64,000 bases of DNA from NCBI GenBank assembly GCA_964007475.1, contig OZ023273.1, forward strand, positions 81,136,598-81,200,597. Reading direction: 5' to 3'. Origin of the DNA: Hybos culiciformis. Lineage: Eukaryota; Arthropoda; Insecta; Diptera; Hybotidae. The position numbers and the translations under genes are program-made. Under the pieces are notes generated by a model, which worked only from the letters and a program-made list of their open reading frames with translations, was not told the origin of the DNA and did no database searches. How positions within the stretch are numbered: the stretch's first letter is position 1; each line of letters starts with the position of its first letter. Positions 32,692 to 44,224 of the stretch are shown here, in pieces.

Positions 32692-33637
32692 GGGGGGTGC
32701 CTTAAAATCAAGTGACATAAAGTCAATTGACTTTAAGTCACTTTCAAAGCGACATAAAGTCAATTGATTTTATGTCTTTTTCTAAAATGATACATAAAGT
32801 CAAGATTAAAAGTGACCTAAAGTCAAATGACTTTATGTCGCTTTGCAAAAAAAAATTAAAAGTGACATAAAGTCAAGATATATTTTTTTGATGATGTTCA
32901 ATAAATAGATTGTAAGTCACTTTCAAAACGACAAAAAGTCAATTGATTTTATGTCTTTTTCTAAAATGTGACATAAGGTCAATTGACTTTATGTCACTTT
33001 AGATCTTGATTTTAAGTCATATTTTAGAAGAACACATAAAGTCAATTGACAATCCCAAAAAAAATTTTCTTTTTCCGAAAAATTTGGCCTTTTCCACCCG
33101 CACCTCACGCATAAAGAATCGATATTCGTTCATAACGAAATTAAATCGAATAATGAATAATGTCGAAAAATAACTTAAAATTATAAAAATTAAGTAATGT
33201 CGAAAATAACTTAAAATTAAAAAGTTCAGGAAGAAATACAATTTTTTGGAAAAGACCAAATTTTTCGGAAAAAGAAATATTTTTTTGAGAAAGGGCAAAA
33301 TTTGTTTTATTGTTTTACAATTCATTCTTAGAAATAATTTAAAATTAAAAAGTTCAGGAAGAAATACAATTTTTTGGAAAAGGCCAAATTTTTCGGAAAA
33401 AGAAATATTTTTTTGAGAAAATGCAAAATTTGTTTTATTGTTTTACAATTCATTCTTAGAAATAATTTAAAATTAAAAAGTTCAGGAAGAAATACAATTT
33501 TTTGGAAAAGGCCAAATTTTTCGGAAAAAGAAATATTTTTTTGAGAAAAGGCAAAATTTGTTTTATTGTTTTACAATTCATTCTTAGAACAATAAGAATC
33601 AATTGACTTTATGTCACTTGATCTTAAGGCACCCCCC
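32692..33637. mobile_element. MULE-like element, 9-bp TSD ACGAACCAT, palindrome-rich ends
   Basis: Inverted ends GGGGGGTGCCTTAA(A/G)ATCAA extend about 40 bp with one mismatch. ACGAACCAT is duplicated exactly at 32683-32691 and 33638-33646. A 9-bp duplication with long inverted ends is the Mutator-like pattern. Near both ends GACATAAAGTCAATTGA and its inverse are iterated. The interior holds a 128-bp triple repeat and no transposase, so it is non-autonomous. Confidence 0.85.
33213..33596. repeat. Tandem repeat, 128-bp unit, three copies
   Basis: AAGTTCAGGAAGAAATACAA recurs at exact 128-base spacing (33225, 33353, 33481 taking TTCAGG as marker), with only a few substitutions. Located inside the MULE-like element. 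Confidence 0.92.
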
Positions 33638-33811
33638 ACGAACCATATGATTTAGACTAAACGATTTGTGCGAACCGGCAGGAAAGCATGACTGGTGCTA
33701 CTACTCATGTAATAAATGAATTGTTTTAGTTTAAATGAGTTTTTTTTCATCATGTCCTCCTTTTGAGTTTTCAAAACCTGGCAACGCTAATTGTAATTAT
33801 ACATATCTACA

Positions 33812-34011
33812 NNNNNNNNNNNNNNNNNNNNNNNNNNNNNNNNNNNNNNNNNNNNNNNNNNNNNNNNNNNNNNNNNNNNNNNNNNNNNNNNNNNNNNNNN
33901 NNNNNNNNNNNNNNNNNNNNNNNNNNNNNNNNNNNNNNNNNNNNNNNNNNNNNNNNNNNNNNNNNNNNNNNNNNNNNNNNNNNNNNNNNNNNNNNNNNNN
34001 NNNNNNNNNNN
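33812..34011. other. Assembly gap, 200 N
   Basis: Exactly 200 unknown bases, a typical placeholder length. Open frames running across it are meaningless. A TATA-type microsatellite and a hAT end lie next to it, which may explain the assembly break. Confidence 0.99.
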
Positions 34012-34546
34012 GAAATGTCAGAGTTTTATTTCAGGTTGTCTTGTTGTTGTTATTTTTTTTTAATTTTTTCCCCGAAAGATTATGAAGAATCTTATTTCTT
34101 ATTTCTTATTTATTTATTTATTCACTTCAATTATATACATTTTATTATTACAATTCTAAGTTCATTTTTATTTCAAGAGATTTAGGATTTTTTTTTTATT
34201 GTTATCCTTTACATCTAATTAATCCAACTTTTATATATACTCTGAAAACAATAAATTTTATAATATATTTTATATAGGCAAAAATTAGTGAAAAAAAAAA
34301 ACCTTTTTGACCTAATATTATGAAGAATCAATTGCAGTCAATATTTTGATAAAATTTAATGTTAATTTTTCCTGGAACAAAAAAAAAAGGAAATTTTATG
34401 ATTTGCATTTCAATAACAATTTAATTTTAGTTTTCCTTTATGGCATGTAACTTTAAATTTTTATTTGTTTCATATAGATTTTTCTTCATAACAGCTTACA
34501 CTTTTAACTATCATCCGAGCAATTTTTTTTATTTAATTCGTATATA
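34012..34546. other. AT-rich stretch upstream of the nine-exon gene
   Basis: No gene seen. It would contain the promoter of the gene starting at 34547, but I cannot identify a specific site. Confidence 0.5.
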
Positions 34547-36966
34547 ATGAACACAAATAATTCAGACGATTTTTTTATTGAAGGTTTGTATTTTTTATTC
34601 TTGAATTTGCATGGTTCAATTAACGATCGAACTTTATATTAATGCGCTAATAAGAACGTTTGACAATTTTAAATATCACAAAAATTTGCTCTAAATATAA
34701 AATATGCTTTCAGCAAATTTTTGTAAAGTCAGTTCAATAGAATATAAATGTCAAATGCATCTGTTTTATACTTTTTAGAATTTAAGTAAAACTGAATTTT
34801 TTTTTTTTTCGCTTTTTTAAGTTTTCAATGATTTCTCATTTTAATCAGATAATGTTGGTATTAATATTAATTAGCGTTTTTGTTTTTCAAGAAACTGGCA
34901 ACAACAGCTTAAATTTGTCATTAAGTGAAGATATTATTAACCCTGGCGTTGACACTATTTTGGAACTAACTGAAGAGGACTCAGAGTTTATTAATTTGTT
35001 GCAGAGATATAAAATGGAAAATTATTTTATTTTCCTAAAAGGTAAAAGTCTGATGAAGTAAAGATCCAGATCACATTATATAACCATTAATGGTCTAATT
35101 TTTTAGAAAGTTGTGTAACGTTAGATACTTTACAATATCTTAACGAAAGTGATATTAAAGAAATTTTTGGAACAGAAATTGGCATCCGAGCTAAGTTTCG
35201 TAGTTTTTTAAATGAGTGGAGAGAATCAAAGGTATTTTTTTCATATACCTAATATTGGATTGTTCACAAAAATATTATTTGCTTCTATTCTAGAATTTAC
35301 CTTTAGTGTCGTGCTGTGCAAAGAACTGCCAAAAGTCTATAATGCTGCAAAATTTCTCGAAATCCGGACCGAGTACTTCACAAAGCGAATATGATATTGA
35401 TATAGAATCAACAATGTCATCCTCAAAAAATATTTTTGTAAAATAATTTTTATTAATTAAATTTAAAAATTAAAAAAAATATTAAATAAAATTTATACAA
35501 TAAATTATTTATTATTTTTTTTCTAGGATGTAAATAATTTCTGAAAACGGAAAAAGGACAAATTTTGGTTAATGATTACAAATCCAAACAAAAACTTAAC
35601 GAAGGCCACAAGGATTTATTAATAACTAATGTTATTCAAGAGAATCTTGTTAAGAATCAAACGTTATTTTTGAAATGTTTGGACGAATTAGCTAATCAAA
35701 TTGTAAATCATTTTGCTGAAGAAAAAAATGTAAGATAGAAAATTTAAAATAAATTTAATTTAATTAGATTATTTTTTTTTGTAGGAGTATTACTTCGAAA
35801 GAACTCCAGCTCCAAGAGGAAAATTGTACAATAAATATCGAAGCATGTGCTCTTCCCATAAAAGTAAAGGAATTTTTTCCCCTCCCCAAATAAAGAAAAA
35901 ACTTGGTATGTATACAATTATTATAAAATTTTCGAAATTTCAATATGTAATTAATTCAGATCATAAACAAAGTATAATGGATATTGAAAGTCGGGGAATA
36001 GAAAGTTTCTCCGAAAATGATTCCAATTCGAAAAAATTTTTGCAAACGGAAAAGGAGCCGTGGGAAACTATCGAAGAAAAATGGAAAACGACATATTCTT
36101 TAAGACGTCAAGACGTGGAACGAAAATCATTTGATCAAGTTTTGTCAGAATGGCCATTATTTAACAATTTCAAAGGAACTTCCTTGGTAATATTACATAT
36201 TCAATATCAATAACTAGTTTTATTCAAGTGTTATAATTATCATGTTCATTTCAGATTAAATTAGATTTCGACATAATGTTTCCTAACAAAACAAATATTG
36301 AATCTAAATACGAAAAAATAGAAACAAAAATCACTGAAGTTATCCGGAATAGAAGCAAGTTTGGGCCTGTAATGGACATTATCAAAAACTTTTCAAACAA
36401 TTCAGGTAAAATATTTTTTAATTGTAGTATATTGCAATTGAGTCTAATCTAATGCACTTGTATTTATGCTTTTTAAAAAAAATATTTTTTTTTATTTTTT
36501 TGCAGAATTGAAAAAATTTCAAATTTTTAAATCGTTACACGCTGTCCTTAAACCACATATTCGCAAAAAGATTAACAACAGAATTTGGAAAGTTAGTATT
36601 GCAGAATCAATTAACGCTTTTGCTACAGAATTGAAAACTGTGTCTGATATTCCTGCAACATTAAACAAAAGAAAGGAGTTTTTCAGAGAAAAAAAAAAAA
36701 AAATGTCAACCAATTCTAATTAGTATATATGACATCGGTTCTACTGATGATGTAAAATTTGTAATTGTGGCCGATGGTTTAATGCATTCGTTTGATAATT
36801 TTTTACAGGCATTAGATATTTATTTCAAAATTTTTTATATTTTTAATTTTGAGTATCCTTTTGAAAACTCTCAGTTTTGGAAATTCGTCCAAATTTTTTT
36901 TATGAAATTCCTACTGAATTGTCAGCGGATGCATCAGATTTAATAACAGAAATCGGAATTATATAA
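34547..36966 (+). CDS. Nine-exon gene of an unnamed family, SAM-like N-terminus
   Basis: Exons: 34547-34583, 34892-35041, 35107-35231, 35294-35437, 35527-35729, 35785-35905, 35960-36186, 36255-36405, 36506-36966. All introns are GT-AG, and codon phase is kept at every junction except exon 4/5, where one base is off. Exons 2-3 make a SAM-like helical domain: FINLLQRYKMENYFIFLK, then LDTLQYLNESDIKEIFGTE and GIRAKFRSFLNEW. The middle has NDYKSKQKLNEGHKDLL, APRGKLYNKY and WKTTYSLRRQDVE. The C-terminus, after a slip in a 15-A run (near 36691-36706), reads QPILISIYDIGSTDDVKFVI, LQALDIYFKIF and, after another slip, YEIPTELSADASDLITE with stop at 36964. I recognise the layout as a multi-copy invertebrate family of unknown function, possibly transposon-borne. 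The three slips could be decay or homopolymer sequencing errors. Confidence 0.75.
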
Positions 36967-37019
36967 ATTTGAAGGCATTTATATATTCAATTTAAAATTT
37001 TCTAAGTTTTTGTATTATA

Positions 37020-37425
37020 ATGTTTAAGTGTTTCCTTTGCAATTTATACTTTTTCAAAATTGATGAGCTTATTACTCATTTAAAGCTCATACATTTAATT
37101 AAAAATAATCAAAATTAATATGTAATTTTTCATCTATATTTTATAATTTTAGTTCGTTTAAGAGGCATTTAAAGAATACTTGTATTAAATTGAACAAACC
37201 GTCCGTAAATAATTACCTTGATATTACAACCTAAGAATCTGATTCGTTAGAATTACCTTGTTTGGACAAAGTGACGAAATCCCGACTGTCGAAAATAAAA
37301 AAAAGTTAGATATAGATACGGCGACTATACATAAAATATTACACAAGTCTTCTCTTACATTTGTTAGCAAGCTTTTTAATGAAAGTCATTTAACTACAAA
37401 AATAATTGAAAAATAATCAATACTT
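37020..37425 (+). pseudogene. C2H2 zinc-finger gene fragment, 53 bp after the previous gene
   Basis: ATG 37020 opens MFKCFLCNLYFFKIDELI and THLKLIH, a C2H2 finger (C-x2-C-x12-H-x4-H). A stop follows before any donor. After a TTTTAG acceptor (37147-37152) the strand continues SFKRHLKNTCIKLNKPSVN, then stops, then SLTFVSKLFNESHLTTKIIE. The last stretch matches a helical segment I associate with zinc-finger proteins found beside genes like the preceding one. Same strand, very short spacing. Probably a partner ORF of one unit; function unknown. Conceptual exons extend weakly to about 38110 (VFCVQGQINAIPFIMILRN at 37817). Confidence 0.5.
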
Positions 37426-38066
37426 AAGAGTATTTTAAACCATTCCTTGATTACAATTTTCCTGGTACAGGTAATCTTAAATGCTTCATGAAACGTGTAA
37501 TGTAAGTAATTTTTTAATGTGATATTGAAAAAATAGGAAATATAGGTAATAGTATATATGTTATATTATATTTACTTTATAAAATTCTTATTACAATGTA
37601 TCTGATTTTGCAATGCTCACAAACCGAAAGTTCATGCAAGAATTTTAAGTTTTTAATTTTCGATTTATTTTAATTTTTTTTCCTTGCATTAGCTATCGAT
37701 TATATATAGGTGTAATAGTATGTTAAATTTTAAAATTAATATTTAACTTCCTTATAAACAAAAAATAAATGAATTTTTAAATTAAATATGATTATATTTT
37801 TATTTAATTTACAGGTGTTTTGTGTTCAGGGACAGATCAATGCTATCCCTTTCATAATGATTCTTCGGAATATAAATGTTGGTGACAATAATATGCCTCA
37901 TAATTATCAAATTAAGATAAATAATTGAAAAACAGTTTCTTGTGATGAAAATGTGAAGAGCAAAATAAAATAATTCTGGGTAAATAATCCTTTTAAATTT
38001 AAATTAATAAAAAACAAGTTCAAAAAAGGAAAATGCATTACTTTTGCATTAAATCCTCTCTCAATA

Positions 38067-38137
38067 ATTCGACAGATCTTTGTACCTTATGTGAACAGCT
38101 TTCAACATAAGGAACAATTATCTGTGAATTGTCGAAA
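38067..38137. repeat. Imperfect hairpin
   Basis: CGACAGAT and CCTTATGT on the left pair with ACATAAGG and ATCTGT...TGTCG on the right around a 12-base loop. It follows the gene pair and might be a terminal structure. No partner repeat found. Confidence 0.45.
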
Positions 38138-38159
38138 TTCTTTTTTTATTAATTTAAAT

Positions 38160-39620
38160 TTAGAATGATAATTTGTACTGAATTACGTAGTTTTTTTTTG
38201 CTTGTAATATATTCAATAAAAAATATTTTTCAATTAATTTCCTTAATTTGATAATTTTGAAGTATATATTATTCTCCAACGAAGGAATAATTTAGTCTTC
38301 CGTAGTGGTATATACTATTCAATATATAAGCAATACTTATTCCAAAATTTGTCATGGATTACTCCTTCTCTTGTTTGATTTATTCTAGATTCTAGGTTAT
38401 ATTATGACTTATGAAAGGAATAAATTGTTATAACATTTTAATTGTTTATTCCAGGTTGGGTTTATTTACTGTGAGATTAGTCATATATTTCGATTAATTT
38501 ATTAAACCTGAAAGAATAAATTAAGAAAATTAAAGAATGACTTATAAAAATTAGTGGTATAAAATAAGATATATTTCCAACTCTATGGAATGAAATGTTC
38601 CAAAGTTTGAATAACTTTTTCAATTAAAGTGAATAAAGTAAGAGAAATACTGTAATAAATTTTTCATTGACTGGAATGAAATTGTAATAAATAAGGAATT
38701 TTTATGATTTTTGTTTCATACTTTTTGATTTAAATTGATTAACTTATTAAATACTCGAGGAATAAATTATTAAAAAAGATTCATAGTTTAATTTGAAAGA
38801 AGAATAATTTATTCAAATTGAAAATCAAAATTTATGAGGTACTTTTAATACCCCATGACAAAGTTTTTTTCTCATAATCTCGGTTATAAATGGATTAAAT
38901 TATTCTTAGGCCAGTTATAACTCAATATTACGCGCAAAAATCGCATGAAATGTTCCAAAAATTAATAATTATTGTTAATCATTTCTCTCTGTGTATGAAA
39001 GCTAATACATACCAAGACTATAATATGCACAAAGAAAAACAAAACGAATACTACTGTAGTTCATCAGAAAAAAAAAACACCAAAAAAAAAACAAAAACTT
39101 ACTTTTTTTTGCTATTTTTTTTCTTCCGTGTTTGCACCGATCTTTACAGGTCAAAAATCAAGAATAATCTGAGAAAATTTGATATGATGTCCAAAGAGAT
39201 GATTAATTGCTTAGGAACGTCACAACAGCGAAAATCCGTTTTACCCGCCTATGCCGTTTTAGGCCCCTTACCCTAACTATTAAACATGAAATTTTTCAGG
39301 CATACCTATTTGAAAAAGTTATTTTAGGTTAAACTTTGCTGCTATTTTTTCATACATTATTGTCGCTAATAAAATAGTTGTAACCGGAATTGTGTTTACA
39401 TTACAGCTTAAAATATAGAAGAAATATAGTTTAGTAGCATAAACTTTTTAAGTTTAAAAAGTATTTTCGAATTTTTAAATGCTTTTATCTCTAAGTAGTC
39501 GCTGGTTTATATATTTTTTTTTAATATTTCTAAGCCGCAGAATTCTCCCAAAACAAGTCGTTTTAAGTTGACTGGACGATGGACAAAAATCGACTAGTCG
39601 CCGTCGAAAAAATCGATCGG
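38160..39620. other. AT-rich stretch, no gene seen
   Basis: Frequent GGAATAA/TTATTCC words suggest an old diverged repeat at 38200-38900, but I cannot define ends. The open frame at 38950 is low-complexity and without a motif. Confidence 0.4.
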
Positions 39621-39624
39621 CGTC

Positions 39625-40912
39625 ATGTCTTATATGGGACAAAATCAAACCTTGTGGAAAAAATCAAAAAAAAAATTTCAAAAATAAAAAAACACCAGAA
39701 GCACTGAAAATAGTCTAATCTTGTGCAAAATTTAGTTGACTATCTTAATAATTTGATGGTTATCTAAAAAAAATTTTTTTTTGGCTTTTTTTAAATAAAA
39801 ATTGAAAAATTTGTCATGAGCTAGAAAAAAAAAAAGAAGAAAAATCTCGAAATTTTTTTATTATTTAATGTTTTTTATTTTTTTATTGCAATTATTATAT
39901 ATATAAAAAAATTACATTATAAATTAGAGAAAAAAAATTTAGTCTGACTCGGAATCTGAATAAATCTCGAAATACATTTGTTTTCTTATTTTTGCATTCA
40001 TTTTCACATTTTTTGTTCTTAAATTTCTCGTATCGCTCCGGATTTATATTTTATTGTCGCCAAATATCTGGTATTATATTGCTTCCTCTTTGCTTTCGAT
40101 TTTCGGTCTATGAAATGTAGAAAAATTTCCTATTAATTAAAATTTCTTACTCATGACATATCATGTAATTTTTTTAAATCAATAAAAATTACTAATTATT
40201 TTGGAATAATTCGAAAAAGTTGACAATACATGGTCATCATTTAAATAATAAACACTCCCTTTGTGTTTTAATTTCGGATATTCCTTTTTTTTTGAATAAA
40301 TTGTCAAAAAAGTATATTCTCACTCCTGACAATCAAAAACTTTACTTACCATTTTTCTTCTAAAAAACAAAAAAAAAATTTTTTTTAAGAAAATTTGCAT
40401 GGATTTAATTTTTTATATAAATTAGTAACCGTTTTGTAAATTTATTTTTGTTTTTTTTTTTTCGTTTTTAACTAAAAATGCATATTTTCCTTAAAATATC
40501 ATGAGCTAGAAAAAACACCGACAACCAAAAACAGTAAAAAAACCGATACAATTCAGAGACAACCAGACACCAAAATTTGATCTTAAAAATATAACAAATA
40601 ATTTCACACTGTCCAATAATTACTTTTGTACTTAAGCTAAAAAAATATAATTTATTGCACTTAAATAGTTCAAATTTTCTTTTGCCGACAACAAATTTTG
40701 TATGGAGACATAATGCAAGCTTTTTTTCAAAGTTAAAAAAAAAAGTGATTTCTTCCAAAAATTATTAATTATTATTAATATTTAGGTTTATAATAAAATA
40801 AACTAAATATTGGTGGATATAAGAATTGCTTTTGATACTTTTTTTATTACTTTTTTATTTTTCAAATACCGCCGACACAATTTTCCCTTAGGTTTGATTT
40901 TGTCCCATATGC
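39625..40912. mobile_element. Possible DNA element with ~30-bp inverted ends
   Basis: ATATGGGACAAAATCAAACC at 39634 recurs inverted at about 40891-40910, with weaker matching beyond. The CATGAGCTAGAAAAAA word occurs twice inside (39816, 40500). No coding motif. No target duplication confirmed, so this is tentative. Confidence 0.45.
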
Positions 40913-40916
40913 ACTT

Positions 40917-41070
40917 GGCCATTTTAAATATTTATTTAGCCTTCCCAGAAAATACTACTTGCCATGAAGTTTCACTTCTTCCGTGTGTCCCGAGGCCATT
41001 TTAAATATTTATTTAGCCTTCCCAGAAAATACTACTTGACATGAAGTTTCACTTCTTCCGTGTGTCCCGA
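40917..41070 (+). repeat. Exact-type tandem duplication, 77-bp unit
   Basis: 40917-40993 is repeated at 40994-41070 (GGCCATTTTAAATATTTATT ... CCGTGTGTCCCGA) with one substitution. Confidence 0.95.
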
Positions 41071-41139
41071 GACTCACACATTTTTTTTTTTTAAAAATCT
41101 TGATTTCAAGATATTTTTTGGTAGATTTTCAATATATTT

Positions 41140-41215
41140 TTGAAGTAAATACTTCTTTAGGCGCGTTGTATGATTTGTGGTAGATGGTAAAAATCTATTT
41201 TCAAATTCGAGTCTC
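41140..41215 (-). repeat. Inverted copy of the transposon terminal word AACGCGCCTAAAGAAGTA
   Basis: On the minus strand: TTTTTACCATCTACCACAAA, TCATACAACGCGCCTAAAGA, AGTATTTACTTC. The same order occurs at 51225-51296, just before a transposon gene, and at about 18015-18066. Probably a solo end or a deleted copy of that family. Confidence 0.6.
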
Positions 41216-41692
41216 GAAAACGCGTGAGATTTTTGCTAAGAAAAATAAGAATAAGAATACTCAAAACACGACTCTAATTTGAAAAATGTACACAAAAAAA
41301 TGAGTGGTTATTAAATAAAATTTTATTATTAGATTTTTATTAAATTCTATTATGCCTTCATCGCGAGTAGTAAAGATGATATTTGGGACAGACATGCAAA
41401 GCTAGGTCACAGACAAGGTCAGAGACAATTAAATCAAGGACCTTTCGTCGAAAAATAATTAGGTCACTAACTATACTTTTGAAAGGAGGTTAGTAAGTCA
41501 GGTTTAATTTATAAAGTTTATTTTTTTTTTGTGATTGTAAGATTCGAACATGTATACATGTATTATTGATATTTTCCATTGAGGATCATCACCTAAGAGA
41601 AAATGAAATTGTAGGAATAAAAATAATATGCAATTTGTATTGATCTTTTTTCCTTATGTGCAAAAGATGATCGTGTGTATATTATTATTATT

Positions 41693-43087
41693 GATCAGTT
41701 TCACGTAGGATTTCAGTAAAATCACGGAGAAGTCTTCAAATGTGGTTTTCTTTCAACCCAATCGAAAGTAGCTTAAAAACTATGAGTACGGTGAAATTTT
41801 TGTTTCCCGAAATTCGGTCTCGATCCGGAGCTACAGCCACTTAAAGTGCCAAAAACAGTCATTTTTTGCTCCCATTTCCCACCTTAATACAAATCTGATT
41901 TCATTGGTCTTGGTTTTAAATAAAAGGTTTCGAAAAATTTGAATATGTCTTTTAAGGAATTTACAAACAAACGACTTGAAATTACAAAAAAATGGTTTTA
42001 AAATATCGATAAAAATTTTATTTTAAAAAAGAAATAATAATATTAAAAACAGCTGTTTTTTTTCTAAAGGGACTATAGAATATGTTTACCTTTGAAAATA
42101 TGTAAGAAATTTTTGTATTTTTCTTTTCATTAATTAAATGAAATTCAATAAAGAAATGTTAATTATTCGCTGTATTAACTTAAAAAATTAACTTTACACA
42201 CAAAAAATAATTATTTTTACATTTTATTTCATAATTATTTCCTTTATTTTGTTTTTTATATCGAAAATGGCAATTTTTCGTCTGAAGTAATACTTACTAC
42301 AAAAAAAAATTAGAAATATTTAACAGAAAACGTTTCTCGTGGTAATTAGTTACAAGTTGTATAATTATAATAAGTGGAAATTATGAAAAAATTTAATTCA
42401 GATCTAATAGAACTTATTACTGCTGGTAAAATTTTAAATTTTAAACTTAAGAGTTGTAGCTCCAAACAGGTAAGTATTAAATTAAATTTGGTTCATATTA
42501 TATGTACATGTGAACTAGACCTGTGGTTGTTTATTTATTTTTTTTGAACTCAAGATTGAAAAAATGGACGATATTAATATTACTTATTATTTTAATGTTA
42601 TTTTTATTTGTTATTATAATTATTTTTTCAAATTTGATGCAAATAATTTGTATTTATTAAAATTAATTTCTATCAAGAACTCATAACCTACAAAAAAGGA
42701 ACTTATAATATATAGATTCTAAAAATAAACTTGTTTTGTTTATTTTTTTTTTCAGCAAAATAACAGAAATAAGAAGCTTGAAATGCAGATTAAGGATCAG
42801 AATCCGGTACAATTAAAAAAATCATGAAAAGACATATTCAAATTTTTCGAGACCTTTTATTTAAAACCAATACCAGTGAAATCTGATCTGTATTAAGCTG
42901 GGAAATGGGAGCAAAAAATGACTGTTTTTGGCACTTTAAGTGGCTGTAGCTCCGGATCGAGACCGAATTTCGGGAAACAAAAATTTCACCGTACTCATAG
43001 TTTTTAAGCTACTTTCGATTGGGTTGAAAGAAAACCACATTTGAAGACCTCTCCGTGATTTTACTGAAATCCTACGTGAAACTGATC
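41693..43087 (+). mobile_element. Foldback element, ~260-bp inverted arms
   Basis: The left arm (41693 to about 41955) and right arm (about 42830-43087) are inverted copies at roughly 95% identity. They start GATCAGTTTCACGTAGGATT and run through GTACGGTGAAATTTTTGTTT and GTGCCAAAAACAGTCA. The unique interior of about 870 bp contains a possible two-exon mini-gene. No transposase is recognisable. ATTATT lies at both outer flanks, but in a repetitive context. Confidence 0.85.
42383..42827 (+). CDS. Possible two-exon 52-residue protein inside the foldback element
   Basis: Exon 1 (42383-42469) starts with ATG and reads MKKFNSDLIELITAGKI...KSCSSKQ, ending at a consensus donor CAG|GTAAGT. A pyrimidine-rich acceptor (TTTTTTTTTCAG, ending 42755) leads to exon 2 (42756-42827), reading QNNRNKKLEMQIKDQ...KKS and a stop. 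Splicing keeps the frame. The product would be basic and hydrophilic with no motif I know. Without splicing the frame also continues for about two dozen codons, so the case rests on the good splice sites. Chance is a real alternative. Confidence 0.35.
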
Positions 43088-43299
43088 ATTATTCTTGTTG
43101 GGTAACTTGTTTTTTTTTTTTTTAAAGAAACAGAACAAGAAAATAACTATCTATTATGCAAGTTGCATTGTATTTACATTTCCCTGTGATGTAAATTGTA
43201 TTTACATTTCTCTATATTGTATTTACATTCTTCATTTTGAACTGCGTAATACTATAAACAAAAATAATATCACTCACACTCACAATATTTCTCTTTTTT

Positions 43300-43560
43300 C
43301 CTTTTATCTCTAAAAGAAAGAAATAAAATAAATAAAATTAAAATGGAACATTTCCCAAAGCTTCTTTTATCTGTAAAAGAAAGAGAAATTAAAGAAGAAT
43401 TAACGTGGAACATTTCCTAAAGCTTCTTTTATCTGTAAAAGAAAGGGAAATTAAAGAATGATCAAGAATGAATATTTCCCTCGGTTTTTTTTACCTGTAA
43501 AAGAAAGGGAAATTAAAGAATGATTAACGTGGAACATTTCCCTCCATTTCTTTTATCTTT
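43300..43560. repeat. Tandem array, ~65-70-bp unit, four diverged copies
   Basis: GGAACATTTCCC...CTTCTTTTATCTGTAAAAGA and AAGGGAAATTAAAGAA recur four times. Each unit contains a small inverted repeat (TCTTTTA...TAAAAGA). Confidence 0.85.
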
Positions 43561-43628
43561 ATTTTTTATTATAAATTATCTCTATATTCTCTCTTTGTAA
43601 CTACCTCTCACATGCACATTAAAGCAGT

Positions 43629-43795
43629 ATACAATACATGTTAATCAAATTTGTTATACAGCTCGTTGTGTATACGTCAATATTATATCACTCGACCTTC
43701 GGTCTCGTGATATAAATATGACTCGTGTCTATGTGTTTGTGTGTATACACAACTCGCAAGAATAACAAATTTTCATACCATGTATTGTAATCTAC
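43629..43795. mobile_element. MITE with ~45-bp imperfect TIR
   Basis: ATACAATACATG, AAATTTGTTAT and AGTTGTGTATAC words at the left are found inverted at the right. A central palindrome ATATCACTCGACC...GGTCTCGTGATAT forms a strong inner hairpin. Confidence 0.7.
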
Positions 43796-44224
43796 TATTT
43801 TTCTTTCTGTTCTTTTCTTTTGGGCGTCAATAAAAATATTATACAAGTTATTTTTTCATAAAACTATTGCACAATTTACATCACCTTTTTAATAAATAGT
43901 AACTTTGCTAGTTATTTTAAATAGTTGTGTTTTTAATTCAAACATAGAAACATAAAATTAATGTTTTTTTTAACTAAAATGTTTATTTAAAGTTGTGAAA
44001 AGTGTATTGTTATAAAAAAACCCTAAAAACTATAAGTGAAAATTATAAACTTTTTAAAATATTCAAAAAAAAATTTCGTAACAAATATTAAAATTTTAAT
44101 TATTGTGATAAAAATATAAACAATTAAAATGATGAGTCAAGAGAACTTTGAAATTCTAAGTGAAATGCGAACCCATGTTAAAAAATTTAACTTAAGTGGC
44201 CGAAAAATAAACTTCAAAATAAAA

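Larger units (their letters stand above)
32199..33789. mobile_element. Non-autonomous hAT, TSD ATTGTAAT, with a nested element
   Basis: TAGCGTTGCCAGG at 32199 and CCTGGCAACGCTA ending at 33789 are perfect inverted ends. ATTGTAAT is duplicated exactly at 32191-32198 and 33790-33797. Several GTCCTCC words lie near both ends. Inside, an inverted pair GCCGGTTCGCAC (32673-32684) and its inverse (33668-33679) surrounds the MULE-like insertion. No transposase is seen. Confidence 0.95.

Noticed and set aside
33735..34185. Open frames across the N gap
   Set aside because: Most of each frame is unknown sequence.
40468..40758. 96-codon minus-strand frame
   Set aside because: Hydrophobic low-complexity reading of AT-rich DNA inside a possible DNA element; no recognisable domain or signal.
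42830..43087. Conserved block with GGCTGTAGCTCCGGATCGAG considered as a structured RNA
   Set aside because: It is the right arm of a foldback element; its conservation with the left arm is explained by the inverted repeat.
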